Source: Pseudomonadota bacterium (GTDB taxonomy: Bacteria; Pseudomonadota; Gammaproteobacteria; Steroidobacterales; Woeseiaceae). From it: DNA of 6,378 bases. Shown here piece by piece: positions 1 to 6,202 of this stretch. Position 1 is the first letter of the stretch, and each line of letters starts with the position of its first letter. The translations under genes and the position numbers were made by a program. The stretch covers positions 1 through 6,378 of the forward strand of contig JADFKA010000109.1 of assembly GCA_022565135.1 (NCBI GenBank), in the 5' to 3' direction. A model generated the notes under the pieces. That model saw only the letters and a list, made by a program, of their open reading frames with translations, was not told the DNA's origin and did no database searches.

Positions 1-287
1 ACCCTTACCTGGTAACTGCCGCCATCGCGGCTGGCATCCATTACGGTTTGAAAAACAAGTGTGACCCTGGTCGCATGATTGAGGAAGGCGAACGAGTATT
101 ACTCAAGACACGCATTCCTGACCGCTGGGATGCCGCGATCGACAAATTTTCGCGTAGCAGGGTCTTGCCGGATTACCTGGGCGAGAAGTACTGCCGGTAT
201 TACGCCATCAATCGCCGCACCGAATGCCGGGCATTTCATAACACGATCAGCCCGCTCGATTTTGACTGGTACCTGCGTTCAGTGTGA
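1..287 (+). CDS. Glutamine synthetase family protein, C-terminal fragment (5' end outside window)
   Basis: About 94 C-terminal residues are visible, with the first complete codon at base 3 and a TGA stop at 285-287. The translation begins PYLVTAAIAAGIHYGLKNK and continues through a DPG motif, a 'IPDRWDAAIDKF' segment, 'YLGEKYCRYYAINRRTECRAF' (shown in part) and a terminal 'FDWYLRSV'. This order is typical of the C-terminal end of type I/III glutamine synthetase-like ligases, particularly the PuuA-like group that glutamylates amines. These enzymes are cytoplasmic and use ATP to join ammonia or an amine to the gamma-carboxyl of glutamate. The ATP and glutamate-binding core lies upstream, so true glutamine synthetase cannot be separated from a gamma-glutamylamine (polyamine) ligase. 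The stop directly abuts that of the convergent MFS gene. Family assignment is confident; substrate is not. Confidence 0.85.
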   Translation, partial: PYLVTAAIAAGIHYGLKNKCDPGRMIEEGERVLLKTRIPDRWDAAIDKFSRSRVLPDYLGEKYCRYYAINRRTECRAFHNTISPLDFDWYLRSV

Positions 288-1589
288 TCAGTCGTGTTCG
301 TTGGCCCGGAGCAGATCCTGATCAATAGACTTGCCGGCCTGGAAGTAGCACCAGGACGCTATCGGCAGCATTACGACGCTCACGATCAGCAACGCGTAAC
401 GCATCGACTCAGGTCCATAGCTGGGTTCCAACTTGTCGCTGATAAGCCCTGTAATGGGCGATCCCATCGCAAGACCAATGACGTTCAGAATCAGCAACAT
501 CAGGGACGAAGCAACGGCCCGCATGCGCAATGACACCAGGCTCTGCGTGTGACTCAATACCGGGGCCAGGTAGAAATTCGAGATAACGCTCGGGATGATT
601 AGTAACGCCATGCAAGCGACCAGCGACGACGACAGAAACACGCCCAGGAAAAATGGCACACATGCAATGGTTGCCAAGGCTATAAACGTCATCGCCTTGC
701 GATGACCACCTCGACCAATGCGATCGGCAAGATAGCCACCGAAATAGAATCCGCAGCCGCCGGCAATGCCATAGATCAAGCCAAGCCAGATTCCGACCAC
801 GGCGATACCGATGCCAAAGCTACGGTAGATAAAGCTCGGCATGAAAGTAATAACCGCATAGCCCACAAACGAGCTGAGCCCTCCAGCAATGGCCATGTAG
901 AGAAAGGATCGGCGAGCGAGCAGGAATTTCGTTACGGTACTCAGTGATGGTTGGCTGCCACTATCAACGCGTTGTTCGGATACCCCGCGTTGTGGTTCCG
1001 GGATCGTAAACCTGACGATCAGCGCCAGCAGCAAACCCGGCAATCCGACAATAAAAAACGCTTCGCGCCAGCCGATGTTTTGTACGACCCACCCGCCGGC
1101 CAGATAGGCCAGCATGATGCCCGCAGAAATACCGACCGTATAAATACCCATGGCGGCTGAACGGCGTTCGGGCGGATAAAAGTCCGCAATCATCGAATGC
1201 GCCGGTGGGCTGCAACCAGCTTCGCCAATACCGACGCCCACACGCGCCAGCGTTAACTGCCAGATATTGGCCGCAAGTCCTGACAATGCGGTCATTGCAC
1301 TCCAAATGGCGACCGCCGCCGCGATGAGATTGCGCCGATTGACGCGATCCGCGAGTCGTCCAATCGGCACGCCAAGCGTTACGTAGAAGAGCGCGAAGGC
1401 CGTGCCCGCCAGCAGTCCAAGAACCGCATCACCGACCTGAAATTCGTCGCGAATCGCCGGCAACAGAATCGCCATGATCTGCCGGTCAACGAAATTGAAC
1501 ATGTAGACGACGGCGAGCACGACCAGCGCATAGCGCCGTACTCCTGGCGTGATGCTGGTGGAGGCGATCGGTTCAGTTAGCTGCGGCAT
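288..1589 (-). CDS. Spinster-like MFS transporter, 12 TM
   Basis: This 433-residue inner-membrane protein has the usual length and hydrophobic pattern of a 12-helix major facilitator. TM1 (about 19-42) contains FNFVDRQIMAIL. Motif A in the loop after TM2 is GVPIGRLADRVNRR (73-86). A long conserved stretch, RVGVGIGEAGCSPPAHSMIA (116-135), leads into DFYPPERRSAAMG and is characteristic of spinster (Spns)-type bacterial MFS proteins. A second motif A-like loop is GGYLADRIGR (284-293), and a hydrophilic central loop lies near 198-220. Substrate cannot be predicted: bacterial relatives are mostly annotated only as MFS transporters. The ATG at 1589 lies 17 bp inside the end of ggt and has no clear Shine-Dalgarno sequence, so translation may be coupled to ggt. 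It is the last gene of the minus-strand run, and its TGA touches the stop of the facing glutamine synthetase-like gene. Confidence 0.9.
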   Translation of the reverse strand: MPQLTEPIASTSITPGVRRYALVVLAVVYMFNFVDRQIMAILLPAIRDEFQVGDAVLGLLAGTAFALFYVTLGVPIGRLADRVNRRNLIAAAVAIWSAMTALSGLAANIWQLTLARVGVGIGEAGCSPPAHSMIADFYPPERRSAAMGIYTVGISAGIMLAYLAGGWVVQNIGWREAFFIVGLPGLLLALIVRFTIPEPQRGVSEQRVDSGSQPSLSTVTKFLLARRSFLYMAIAGGLSSFVGYAVITFMPSFIYRSFGIGIAVVGIWLGLIYGIAGGCGFYFGGYLADRIGRGGHRKAMTFIALATIACVPFFLGVFLSSSLVACMALLIIPSVISNFYLAPVLSHTQSLVSLRMRAVASSLMLLILNVIGLAMGSPITGLISDKLEPSYGPESMRYALLIVSVVMLPIASWCYFQAGKSIDQDLLRANEHD

Positions 1590-3462
1590 CTACGGCCATA
1601 GGTGCAGCGGTACCGGAATGAGGCGCAGCGGCGCCAGAATGAGGCGCAGCGGCGCCAGAATGAGGCGCGGCGGCGCCAGAATGAGGCGCGGCGGCGCCAG
1701 AATGAGGCGCAGCGGCGCCAGAATGAGGCGCGGCGGCGCCAGAATGAGGCGCGGCGGCGCCAGAATTCGGCGTGCGTGGGTCGGCAGCGCCACGAAATGT
1801 GCCGTCTTTAATGGCGACAGTTTGCAAGCTGCCCATCGACCGGGTTGACAGTCGCACTGCGTGACCACGCGCCCTGAGAATATCGATCGTATCAGGACTG
1901 AACCCTGATTCGAGCAACAGTCGGTCCGGGTACCACTGATGATGCATACGCGGCTGGCTTGATGCATCCGCGATGTTCATCCCATGGTCAATGACGTTGA
2001 CGAGCATCTGCAATACGGTCGAAATAATGCGACTCCCTCCCGGGCTACCGGTTGCAAACCAGGGTTTGCCGTCTGCAAAGACGATCGTCGGTGTCATTGA
2101 ACTCAGCGGGCGCTTATTTGCTGCGATGGCATTCGCTTTGCCACCGAGAAGGCCGTACGCATTCGGTACGCCGGGCTTCGACACAAAATCATCCATCTCA
2201 TTGTTGAGCAGGAATCCCGCACCGCTGACTGATATACCCGAACCGTATGATAGGTTCAGCGTATAGGTATTGGCCACTACGTTACCGTCGCGGTCCATCA
2301 CGGAGAAATGCGTGGTGTCTTCACTCTCGTGGGGCGGTGCGACTCCTGGCGCGACGTCGGACGACAACCTCGCCTGCGTCATGTCGATTGATGCAGCGAG
2401 TTCGACACCGTAGTCCGCGCTTGTCAGCCACTCGACCGGCACGGGATAGAAATCCGGGTCAGCCAGATGTTTGCTGCGATCAGCGTACGCGAGCCGCATC
2501 ACCTCGGCCAGCAGGTGGATTCCGTCCGCACTGCCCCAACCCAGTGAAGCAACGGGAAAGTGCTCGAGCACATTGAGCATTTGAATGAGGTGCACCCCAC
2601 CTGAACTCGGTGGCGGCATCGTTACAATTTTGAATCCTCGATAGCTGCCACGCAATGGTTCGCGCACCACCGGCTTGTAGGCCGCCAGTGATTCCATATC
2701 AATCAAGCCACCGCCAGCCTCCATCTCAGCCACGATCATCTCGGCGATCGCCCCACGATAGAAGGCGTCGGGACCCTGCTCGGCAATAAGCTGCAACGAA
2801 TCGGCCAGGTCCGACTGTACGAGTCGCTCGCCCATCGAATATGGAACGCCGCCCGGTTTGTAAAAGTAGCCACAAGTCGCCTCGTCCTGACACATCCGAT
2901 CACGTCGACGTGTGAGCAGCGTTTGCAGATCGTGTGTTACGGCAATGCCGTCACGGGCGAGACTAATCGCAGGTTGCAGCAGTCGATCCCATGGTAGGCT
3001 CCCAAATTTCTGATGTGCAAGGTATAGACCCGCCACAGTGCCGGGAACGCCGGCTGACTTGTGGCTGTACCGTGAAGATTGCGGATCGGCGTCACCGTTG
3101 GCGTCCAGAAACATGTCGCGATGCGCAGTTCGCGGCGCCTGCTCGCGATAGTCAATGACTATGGTCTGATCCGACTCGCTGTCATACACGAGCATGAATC
3201 CACCACCACCAATATTCCCGGCCCGTGGCAACGTAACAGCGAGCGAAAATCCAACAGCAACAGCGGCATCGACGGCGTTGCCACCATCGGCAAGTACCTG
3301 CGCTCCTACTTCGGCAGCAATGTCGTTACTTGCCGTAACAATCCCGGTAGTGCTGTACACCGGGTGGCGCACGGGTCCGAAGCTCACGGCCGTGTCCGCA
3401 GGCACCTGCGCAATAGCGCACGATGCCTGTAGCGTGGCAACCATGAATATTAAGCGACGCAT
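1573..3462 (-). CDS. ggt: Gamma-glutamyltranspeptidase / glutathione hydrolase with repeat-bearing C-terminal tail
   Basis: The 629-residue precursor of a periplasmic Ntn-hydrolase cleaves gamma-glutamyl bonds (glutathione and relatives) and transfers the glutamyl group to water or amino acids. A short signal peptide is visible (basic MRR, hydrophobic LIFMVAT, likely cleavage near AIAQ at 16-19). Autoprocessing should occur before Thr383 in EDTTHFSVMDRDGN, giving large and small subunits. By alignment from memory with E. coli Ggt, a constant offset of 8 places Arg106 (DYREQAP), Asp425 (NNEMDDF), Ser454-Ser455 (RPLSSM) and Gly475-Gly476 (GSPGGSR) at the substrate-binding and oxyanion positions. 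The lid loop VSKPGVPNAYGLL is present, as is GNIGGGGFM (82-90). The normal enzyme ends near GAADPRT (558-564). Residues 568-616 are seven GAAAPHS repeats, followed by GTAAPMAVDAAAN. The ATG at 3462 has an AGGGA element 11-12 bp upstream. It lies 19 bp after the PiT stop and overlaps the MFS gene by 17 bp. Confidence 0.96.
   Translation of the reverse strand: MRRLIFMVATLQASCAIAQVPADTAVSFGPVRHPVYSTTGIVTASNDIAAEVGAQVLADGGNAVDAAVAVGFSLAVTLPRAGNIGGGGFMLVYDSESDQTIVIDYREQAPRTAHRDMFLDANGDADPQSSRYSHKSAGVPGTVAGLYLAHQKFGSLPWDRLLQPAISLARDGIAVTHDLQTLLTRRRDRMCQDEATCGYFYKPGGVPYSMGERLVQSDLADSLQLIAEQGPDAFYRGAIAEMIVAEMEAGGGLIDMESLAAYKPVVREPLRGSYRGFKIVTMPPPSSGGVHLIQMLNVLEHFPVASLGWGSADGIHLLAEVMRLAYADRSKHLADPDFYPVPVEWLTSADYGVELAASIDMTQARLSSDVAPGVAPPHESEDTTHFSVMDRDGNVVANTYTLNLSYGSGISVSGAGFLLNNEMDDFVSKPGVPNAYGLLGGKANAIAANKRPLSSMTPTIVFADGKPWFATGSPGGSRIISTVLQMLVNVIDHGMNIADASSQPRMHHQWYPDRLLLESGFSPDTIDILRARGHAVRLSTRSMGSLQTVAIKDGTFRGAADPRTPNSGAAAPHSGAAAPHSGAAAPHSGAAAPHSGAAAPHSGAAAPHSGAAAPHSGTAAPMAVDAAAN
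1596..1763 (-). repeat. 21-bp tandem repeat array, 7 copies plus one degenerate copy, inside ggt 3' end
   Basis: Seven head-to-tail 21-bp units start at 1617, 1638, 1659, 1680, 1701, 1722 and 1743. The plus-strand unit is AATGAGGCGCRGCGGCGCCAG, split here as AATGAGGCGC + R + GCGGCGCCAG. The units are identical except at position 11, which reads A, A, G, G, A, G, G in that order. Bases 1596-1616 are a diverged eighth copy. On the ggt strand each unit encodes GAAAPHS, and the variable base is a synonymous third position (GCT or GCC, both Ala). The unit contains the palindrome GGCGCC. Because the period is a multiple of three, copy-number changes keep the ggt frame. The array ends about 7 bp before the MFS start codon on the minus strand. 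Confidence 0.97.
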
Positions 3463-3481
3463 TAACTATGAATCCCTGCGG

Positions 3482-4732
3482 CTAAGGCAATATCGTCTTG
3501 AAGATGAAGAAGAAAATAATTGCAAGGAACGCACCCGCCGGTATCGTAATGATCCACGACGCGAATATACGCCCAACAACGCGAAGATCGATAGCCTCGA
3601 TACCCCTGGCGAGTCCGACGCCAAGTACGGCACCGACCAACGTATGCGTCGTCGAAATCGGCATTCCGGTTCCGGTCGCTATGACGATGGTCGTTGCTGC
3701 CGCAAGTTCGGCAGCGAATCCACGGCTGGGCGTAAGCTGAGTGATCTTTTCGCCAACGGTAGCAATGACGTGGCGTCCATACGTTGCCAGGCCGATGACG
3801 ATGCCACCGCCACCCAGAATCATTACCCAGATTGGCAACTTCGACTCGGCCGCAATAAAACCATTTTGTGCAACGCTTATGACGGCCGCCAGCGGCCCAA
3901 TCGCGTTCGCAACATCGTTCGAGCCATGCGCAAAAGCCATGCCGCAAGCCGTTACGATCATCAAGACACCGAATACGCGCTCGACCGTGTAAAAATGCTG
4001 GCGTTTCTCGGCTTTCTTATCGGGCTTGATGCGTCGAATGAAGAATGCGCCAATGAGTGCAATAACGGTTGCAATAGCAATCGCAAGTATGTAGCTGTCG
4101 CGCAAACTGATGGTCAGGCCGACGTGCTTCAGACCCTTCAGAATCGTTACCAGGGTGATCGTAAACGCAGCAAAAAATATGTAGACGGGAACGTATCGTT
4201 TGGCCTGTTCCAACGGATCGTCCTGACGAAGAATCAGGCGCTGCACGCTTTGATAAATCAGGTACGCGATAAAACCGGCAATCAGTGGCGACGCAATCCA
4301 ACTGATGACGATCTCCCCGACCTTGCCCCACTGCACCGCATCAATGCCAATGCCTACGGCGGCGAAGCCAACGATCGCGCCTATGATCGAGTGTGTTGTC
4401 GAAACCGGCCAGCCATTCTTCGAGGCAATGAACAGCCAGGTTCCCGCAGCGAGTAGAGCCGCAAGCATGCCGTAAACCAGTAATTCGGGCGTTGCCGCCA
4501 GAAGATCCGTATCAACGATGCCTTTACGCACGGTATCGGTCACTGCACCGCCGGCTAGTACAGCACCAAGAAACTCGAAGACCGCTGCGACCATGATCGC
4601 CTGCTTGATCGTCAGCGCCTTGGAGCCAACTGACGTCGCCATAGCATTGGCAACGTCATTGGCGCCAATGCCCCACGCCATGAAAAGGCCAAACAGCGCG
4701 GCAAGGCCGATATAGACGTACTGTGCTTCCAT
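3482..4732 (-). CDS. pit: PiT family inorganic phosphate transporter
   Basis: This 416-residue integral membrane permease belongs to the PiT (Pho-4) family, which takes up phosphate, often as a metal-phosphate complex, using a proton or sodium gradient. The two signature repeats are clear: GANDVANAMATSVGSK at 23-38 and GSNDVANAIGPLAAV at 270-284. Each half also has a matching hairpin motif, PVSTTHSIIGAIVG at 109-122 and PISTTHTLVGAVLG at 358-371, as expected for the inverted-repeat fold. A hydrophilic, lysine-rich loop near 234-247 separates the halves. There are about 10 hydrophobic segments. The ATG at 4732 is preceded by a G-rich element (GGGGGT, bases 4739-4744) at suitable spacing. It follows the DUF47 gene after 43 bp, the standard partner arrangement. 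Proton or sodium coupling cannot be told from sequence. Confidence 0.96.
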   Translation of the reverse strand: MEAQYVYIGLAALFGLFMAWGIGANDVANAMATSVGSKALTIKQAIMVAAVFEFLGAVLAGGAVTDTVRKGIVDTDLLAATPELLVYGMLAALLAAGTWLFIASKNGWPVSTTHSIIGAIVGFAAVGIGIDAVQWGKVGEIVISWIASPLIAGFIAYLIYQSVQRLILRQDDPLEQAKRYVPVYIFFAAFTITLVTILKGLKHVGLTISLRDSYILAIAIATVIALIGAFFIRRIKPDKKAEKRQHFYTVERVFGVLMIVTACGMAFAHGSNDVANAIGPLAAVISVAQNGFIAAESKLPIWVMILGGGGIVIGLATYGRHVIATVGEKITQLTPSRGFAAELAAATTIVIATGTGMPISTTHTLVGAVLGVGLARGIEAIDLRVVGRIFASWIITIPAGAFLAIIFFFIFKTILP

Positions 4733-4775
4733 AGAACTACCCCCAGGGGTATGGATCGCTCTGGTTTATTGGTGA

Positions 4776-5450
4776 TTAGTGTGAGAGCAACAGCTCGAGA
4801 CGACGGCCAACACGTTCTGCCATGTCGGCAATCTCTCCCGTCAATTCAATGACCTTGTACATGAAAAAGGCATCGATCGGATTGAGCGACGCTTCAATTT
4901 TGAACAACTCCCCACGAAGCGCTGCCTGCTGGTTGTCGGTATCGGTTTCGATCTTATCAAGCTCCTCAATCATCGCCACAACGAGATCTACCTCGGCGCC
5001 ACGAAATCCTGTCGAAAACAACTCATCGAGTTCGCGCACGCTTTTTCTCGCCTGTTTTGCCGCGTCGACGTTGCGATCTACAAATTCGAGAAACTGATCG
5101 GCGATCGACGCAGGAAACTGCATCTTGCGTCCCATCACAATGCCGGACACATCTTTCGTGCGATTTGCAATTTTGTCCTGCACCAGCAGCAACTCGAGGA
5201 GATCCTCGCGCGGCACGGGCATGAATAGACTCTTGGGCAGATGCAGCCGGATTTCCTTCTTGAGATCGTCTGCTTTGTGCTCGAGCATTTCGATATCGCC
5301 GCGAACCTTGGCCGCCTTGGTCCAGTTACCGCCGACCGCGGCGGCGAAGAAGGGCTGTAACCGTTTTGCGCAACGATAGGCGATCTCAATGTGCTTCTCG
5401 AGCGGGACTACGGGCGACGAGCCAAAAATGTTGGCCAGCATAATTCCCAT
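4776..5450 (-). CDS. DUF47 / PhoU-like phosphate transport accessory protein
   Basis: This 224-residue, largely helical cytoplasmic protein of the DUF47 (TIGR00153-type, PhoU-like) family is regularly encoded beside PiT permeases and is thought to regulate phosphate uptake. The N-terminus MGIMLANIFGSSPVVPLEKH resembles family members that start with a short 'LFGxSP' segment. PhoU-like acidic ExxxD motifs are visible at Glu57-Asp61 (LEHKADD) and Glu168-Asp172 (KIETDTD), candidates for metal binding. LPKSLFMPVPREDLLELL (71-88) is a typical family segment. I chose the ATG at 5450 because a GAGAGG element sits 10 bp upstream and the length fits the family. The frame stays open to a TTG at 5477, but that start would place the ribosome-binding site inside the gene. 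It is the first gene of the minus-strand cluster, so its promoter probably drives the phosphate genes and possibly ggt and the MFS gene. Confidence 0.92.
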   Translation of the reverse strand: MGIMLANIFGSSPVVPLEKHIEIAYRCAKRLQPFFAAAVGGNWTKAAKVRGDIEMLEHKADDLKKEIRLHLPKSLFMPVPREDLLELLLVQDKIANRTKDVSGIVMGRKMQFPASIADQFLEFVDRNVDAAKQARKSVRELDELFSTGFRGAEVDLVVAMIEELDKIETDTDNQQAALRGELFKIEASLNPIDAFFMYKVIELTGEIADMAERVGRRLELLLSH

Positions 5451-5460
5451 GCGAAAAGAT

Positions 5461-5466
5461 CCTCTC
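5461..5466 (-). promoter_or_regulatory. Shine-Dalgarno-like site of the DUF47 gene
   Basis: On the minus strand the sequence is GAGAGG, followed by ATCTTTTCGC and then the ATG at 5450. This supports that ATG over the TTG at 5477 as the start. Confidence 0.6.
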
Positions 5467-5488
5467 TGCTGCCCCAATGGCAGGCTCT

Positions 5489-5531
5489 ATTGCGCGGCCA
5501 ACCCTGAGTTTGGCCCCGTTTGCGGCGCAAT
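5489..5531. repeat. Interrupted inverted repeat in the divergent intergenic region
   Basis: The left arm ATTGCGC + GGCCAA (5489-5501) pairs with TTGGCC (5510-5515) and GCGCAAT (5525-5531). This makes an inner 6-bp stem with an 8-base loop (5502-5509) and an outer 7-bp stem, separated on one side only by the 9 bases 5516-5524. All 13 base pairs are perfect. It lies 39 bp upstream of the DUF47 ATG, so it could be a leader RNA structure of the phosphate operon or a protein-binding site. No poly-T tract follows on either strand, so a simple terminator is unlikely. Confidence 0.55.
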
Positions 5532-5535
5532 CCTA
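5530..5535 (-). promoter_or_regulatory. Possible -10 element for the DUF47-PiT-ggt-MFS cluster
   Basis: The minus strand reads TGGTAGGAT, an extended -10-like form with hexamer TAGGAT (4 of 6 to consensus). The -35 region is weak (GTGGAA at 16-bp spacing). If real, transcription would start near 5523 and the transcript would begin within the outer arm of the inverted repeat. This is inference from a short motif only. Confidence 0.2.
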
Positions 5536-5611
5536 CCACAGCACAGCGGATTTCCACGCCCGCGATCAGCGCATTTGTCGCAGCCACGGGGCTTATGTGT
5601 CAACCGCCACA

Positions 5612-5620
5612 TGGTACACT
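5612..5620 (+). promoter_or_regulatory. Possible extended -10 promoter element of the EVE gene
   Basis: TGGTACACT has the TGn extension followed by TACACT (4 of 6 to TATAAT), 42 bp before the EVE start codon. No good -35 hexamer is found at 16-18 bp upstream, which an extended -10 can tolerate. Low-confidence motif call. Confidence 0.25.
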
Positions 5621-5662
5621 CCGCCACCATTTTCGCCGCGGCGCGATTGCGTTCATTTCACC

Positions 5663-6115
5663 ATGGCCCACTGGCTAATGAAGTCGGAACCCGACGTCTA
5701 CAGCATCGACGATCTTCATCGCGATGGCCGCGAGATGTGGGACAGCATTCGTAATTACCAGGCGCGCAATATGATGCGTGACGACATGCGCATAGGCGAC
5801 GAGATATTTTTCTATCATTCGAGCTGCAAGGTACCGGCCATCGTCGGTATTTCGAGAGTTTGCAGCGAACCGTATCCGGACCCCGTCCAGTTCGACAAAA
5901 CTTCAAGATACTTTGACTCGAAGAGCAGCAAGGACAATCCGCGCTGGATATTGGTCGACGTCGAATTTATGCGCAAATTCGACCGAGCAATTACATTGAC
6001 CGAACTCAGAGAACAGCCTGGGCTCGACGGTATGATTTTGATGCGACGGGGCAACCGACTTTCAATCATGCCCGTCAGCGATGAACACTGGGACCTGATT
6101 CTCACACTTGAGTAA
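5663..6115 (+). CDS. EVE domain-containing protein (THYN1-like, formerly DUF55)
   Basis: This 150-residue protein is essentially one EVE domain, a PUA-like fold whose members bind modified bases in DNA or RNA. Visible hallmarks are WLMKSEPDVYSI (4-15), MWDSIRNYQARN (25-36), GDEIFFYHSSCK (45-56), YPDPVQFD (71-78) with YFDSKSS after it, PRWILVDVEF (93-102) and NRLSIMPVSDEHW (131-143). Length and motif order match stand-alone bacterial members. The frame is open back to 5477, but the conserved domain begins at the ATG at 5663, so I start there; MKSEP at 5678 is a less likely alternative. No strong Shine-Dalgarno element precedes it. It is transcribed away from the phosphate cluster. The cellular role of the bacterial stand-alone protein is not settled; nothing nearby suggests a restriction or defence context. 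Confidence 0.93.
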   Translation: MAHWLMKSEPDVYSIDDLHRDGREMWDSIRNYQARNMMRDDMRIGDEIFFYHSSCKVPAIVGISRVCSEPYPDPVQFDKTSRYFDSKSSKDNPRWILVDVEFMRKFDRAITLTELREQPGLDGMILMRRGNRLSIMPVSDEHWDLILTLE

Positions 6116-6202
6116 TTGGGTTTGTGAAAACCGTACTCTTAGTCGCTCCCGAATCGAACGGCCTCACGAAAATAACGGCAATAAAGAAAATGAGGAAGTA
6201 TC

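Noticed and set aside
1596..1763. CRISPR array or integration repeat
   Set aside because: The 21-bp units are directly adjacent with no unique spacers, are in frame within ggt, and there are no cas genes.
1549..1848. Arg-rich plus-strand open frame with MRRSGAR repeats
   Set aside because: It comes from reading the 21-bp ggt repeat on the other strand; no ribosome-binding site or family resemblance was seen.
3418..3420. Cys15 in the Ggt signal (LQASC) as a lipoprotein site
   Set aside because: Gln at -3 does not fit a lipobox, and AIAQ just after it fits ordinary signal peptidase cleavage.
3194..4456. A 420-codon plus-strand open frame antisense to ggt and the PiT gene
   Set aside because: It is hydrophilic, low in recognisable motifs and lies wholly opposite two genes with strong family signatures, so it is a shadow of their codon pattern.
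5451..5477. Longer DUF47 form starting at TTG 5477
   Set aside because: It would place the GAGAGG ribosome-binding site inside the coding sequence and adds residues (GQQRGSFR) not typical of the family; ATG 5450 is preferred.
5477..5662. N-terminal extension of the EVE protein
   Set aside because: The extra 62 residues show no conserved pattern and run through the divergent regulatory region; the EVE domain begins at MAHWLMKSEP.
6116..6202. Terminator or promoter between the EVE gene and the lipoprotein gene
   Set aside because: No hairpin followed by a T-tract and no convincing -35/-10 pair were found in these 87 bases; only the GAGGAAG ribosome-binding site is clear.
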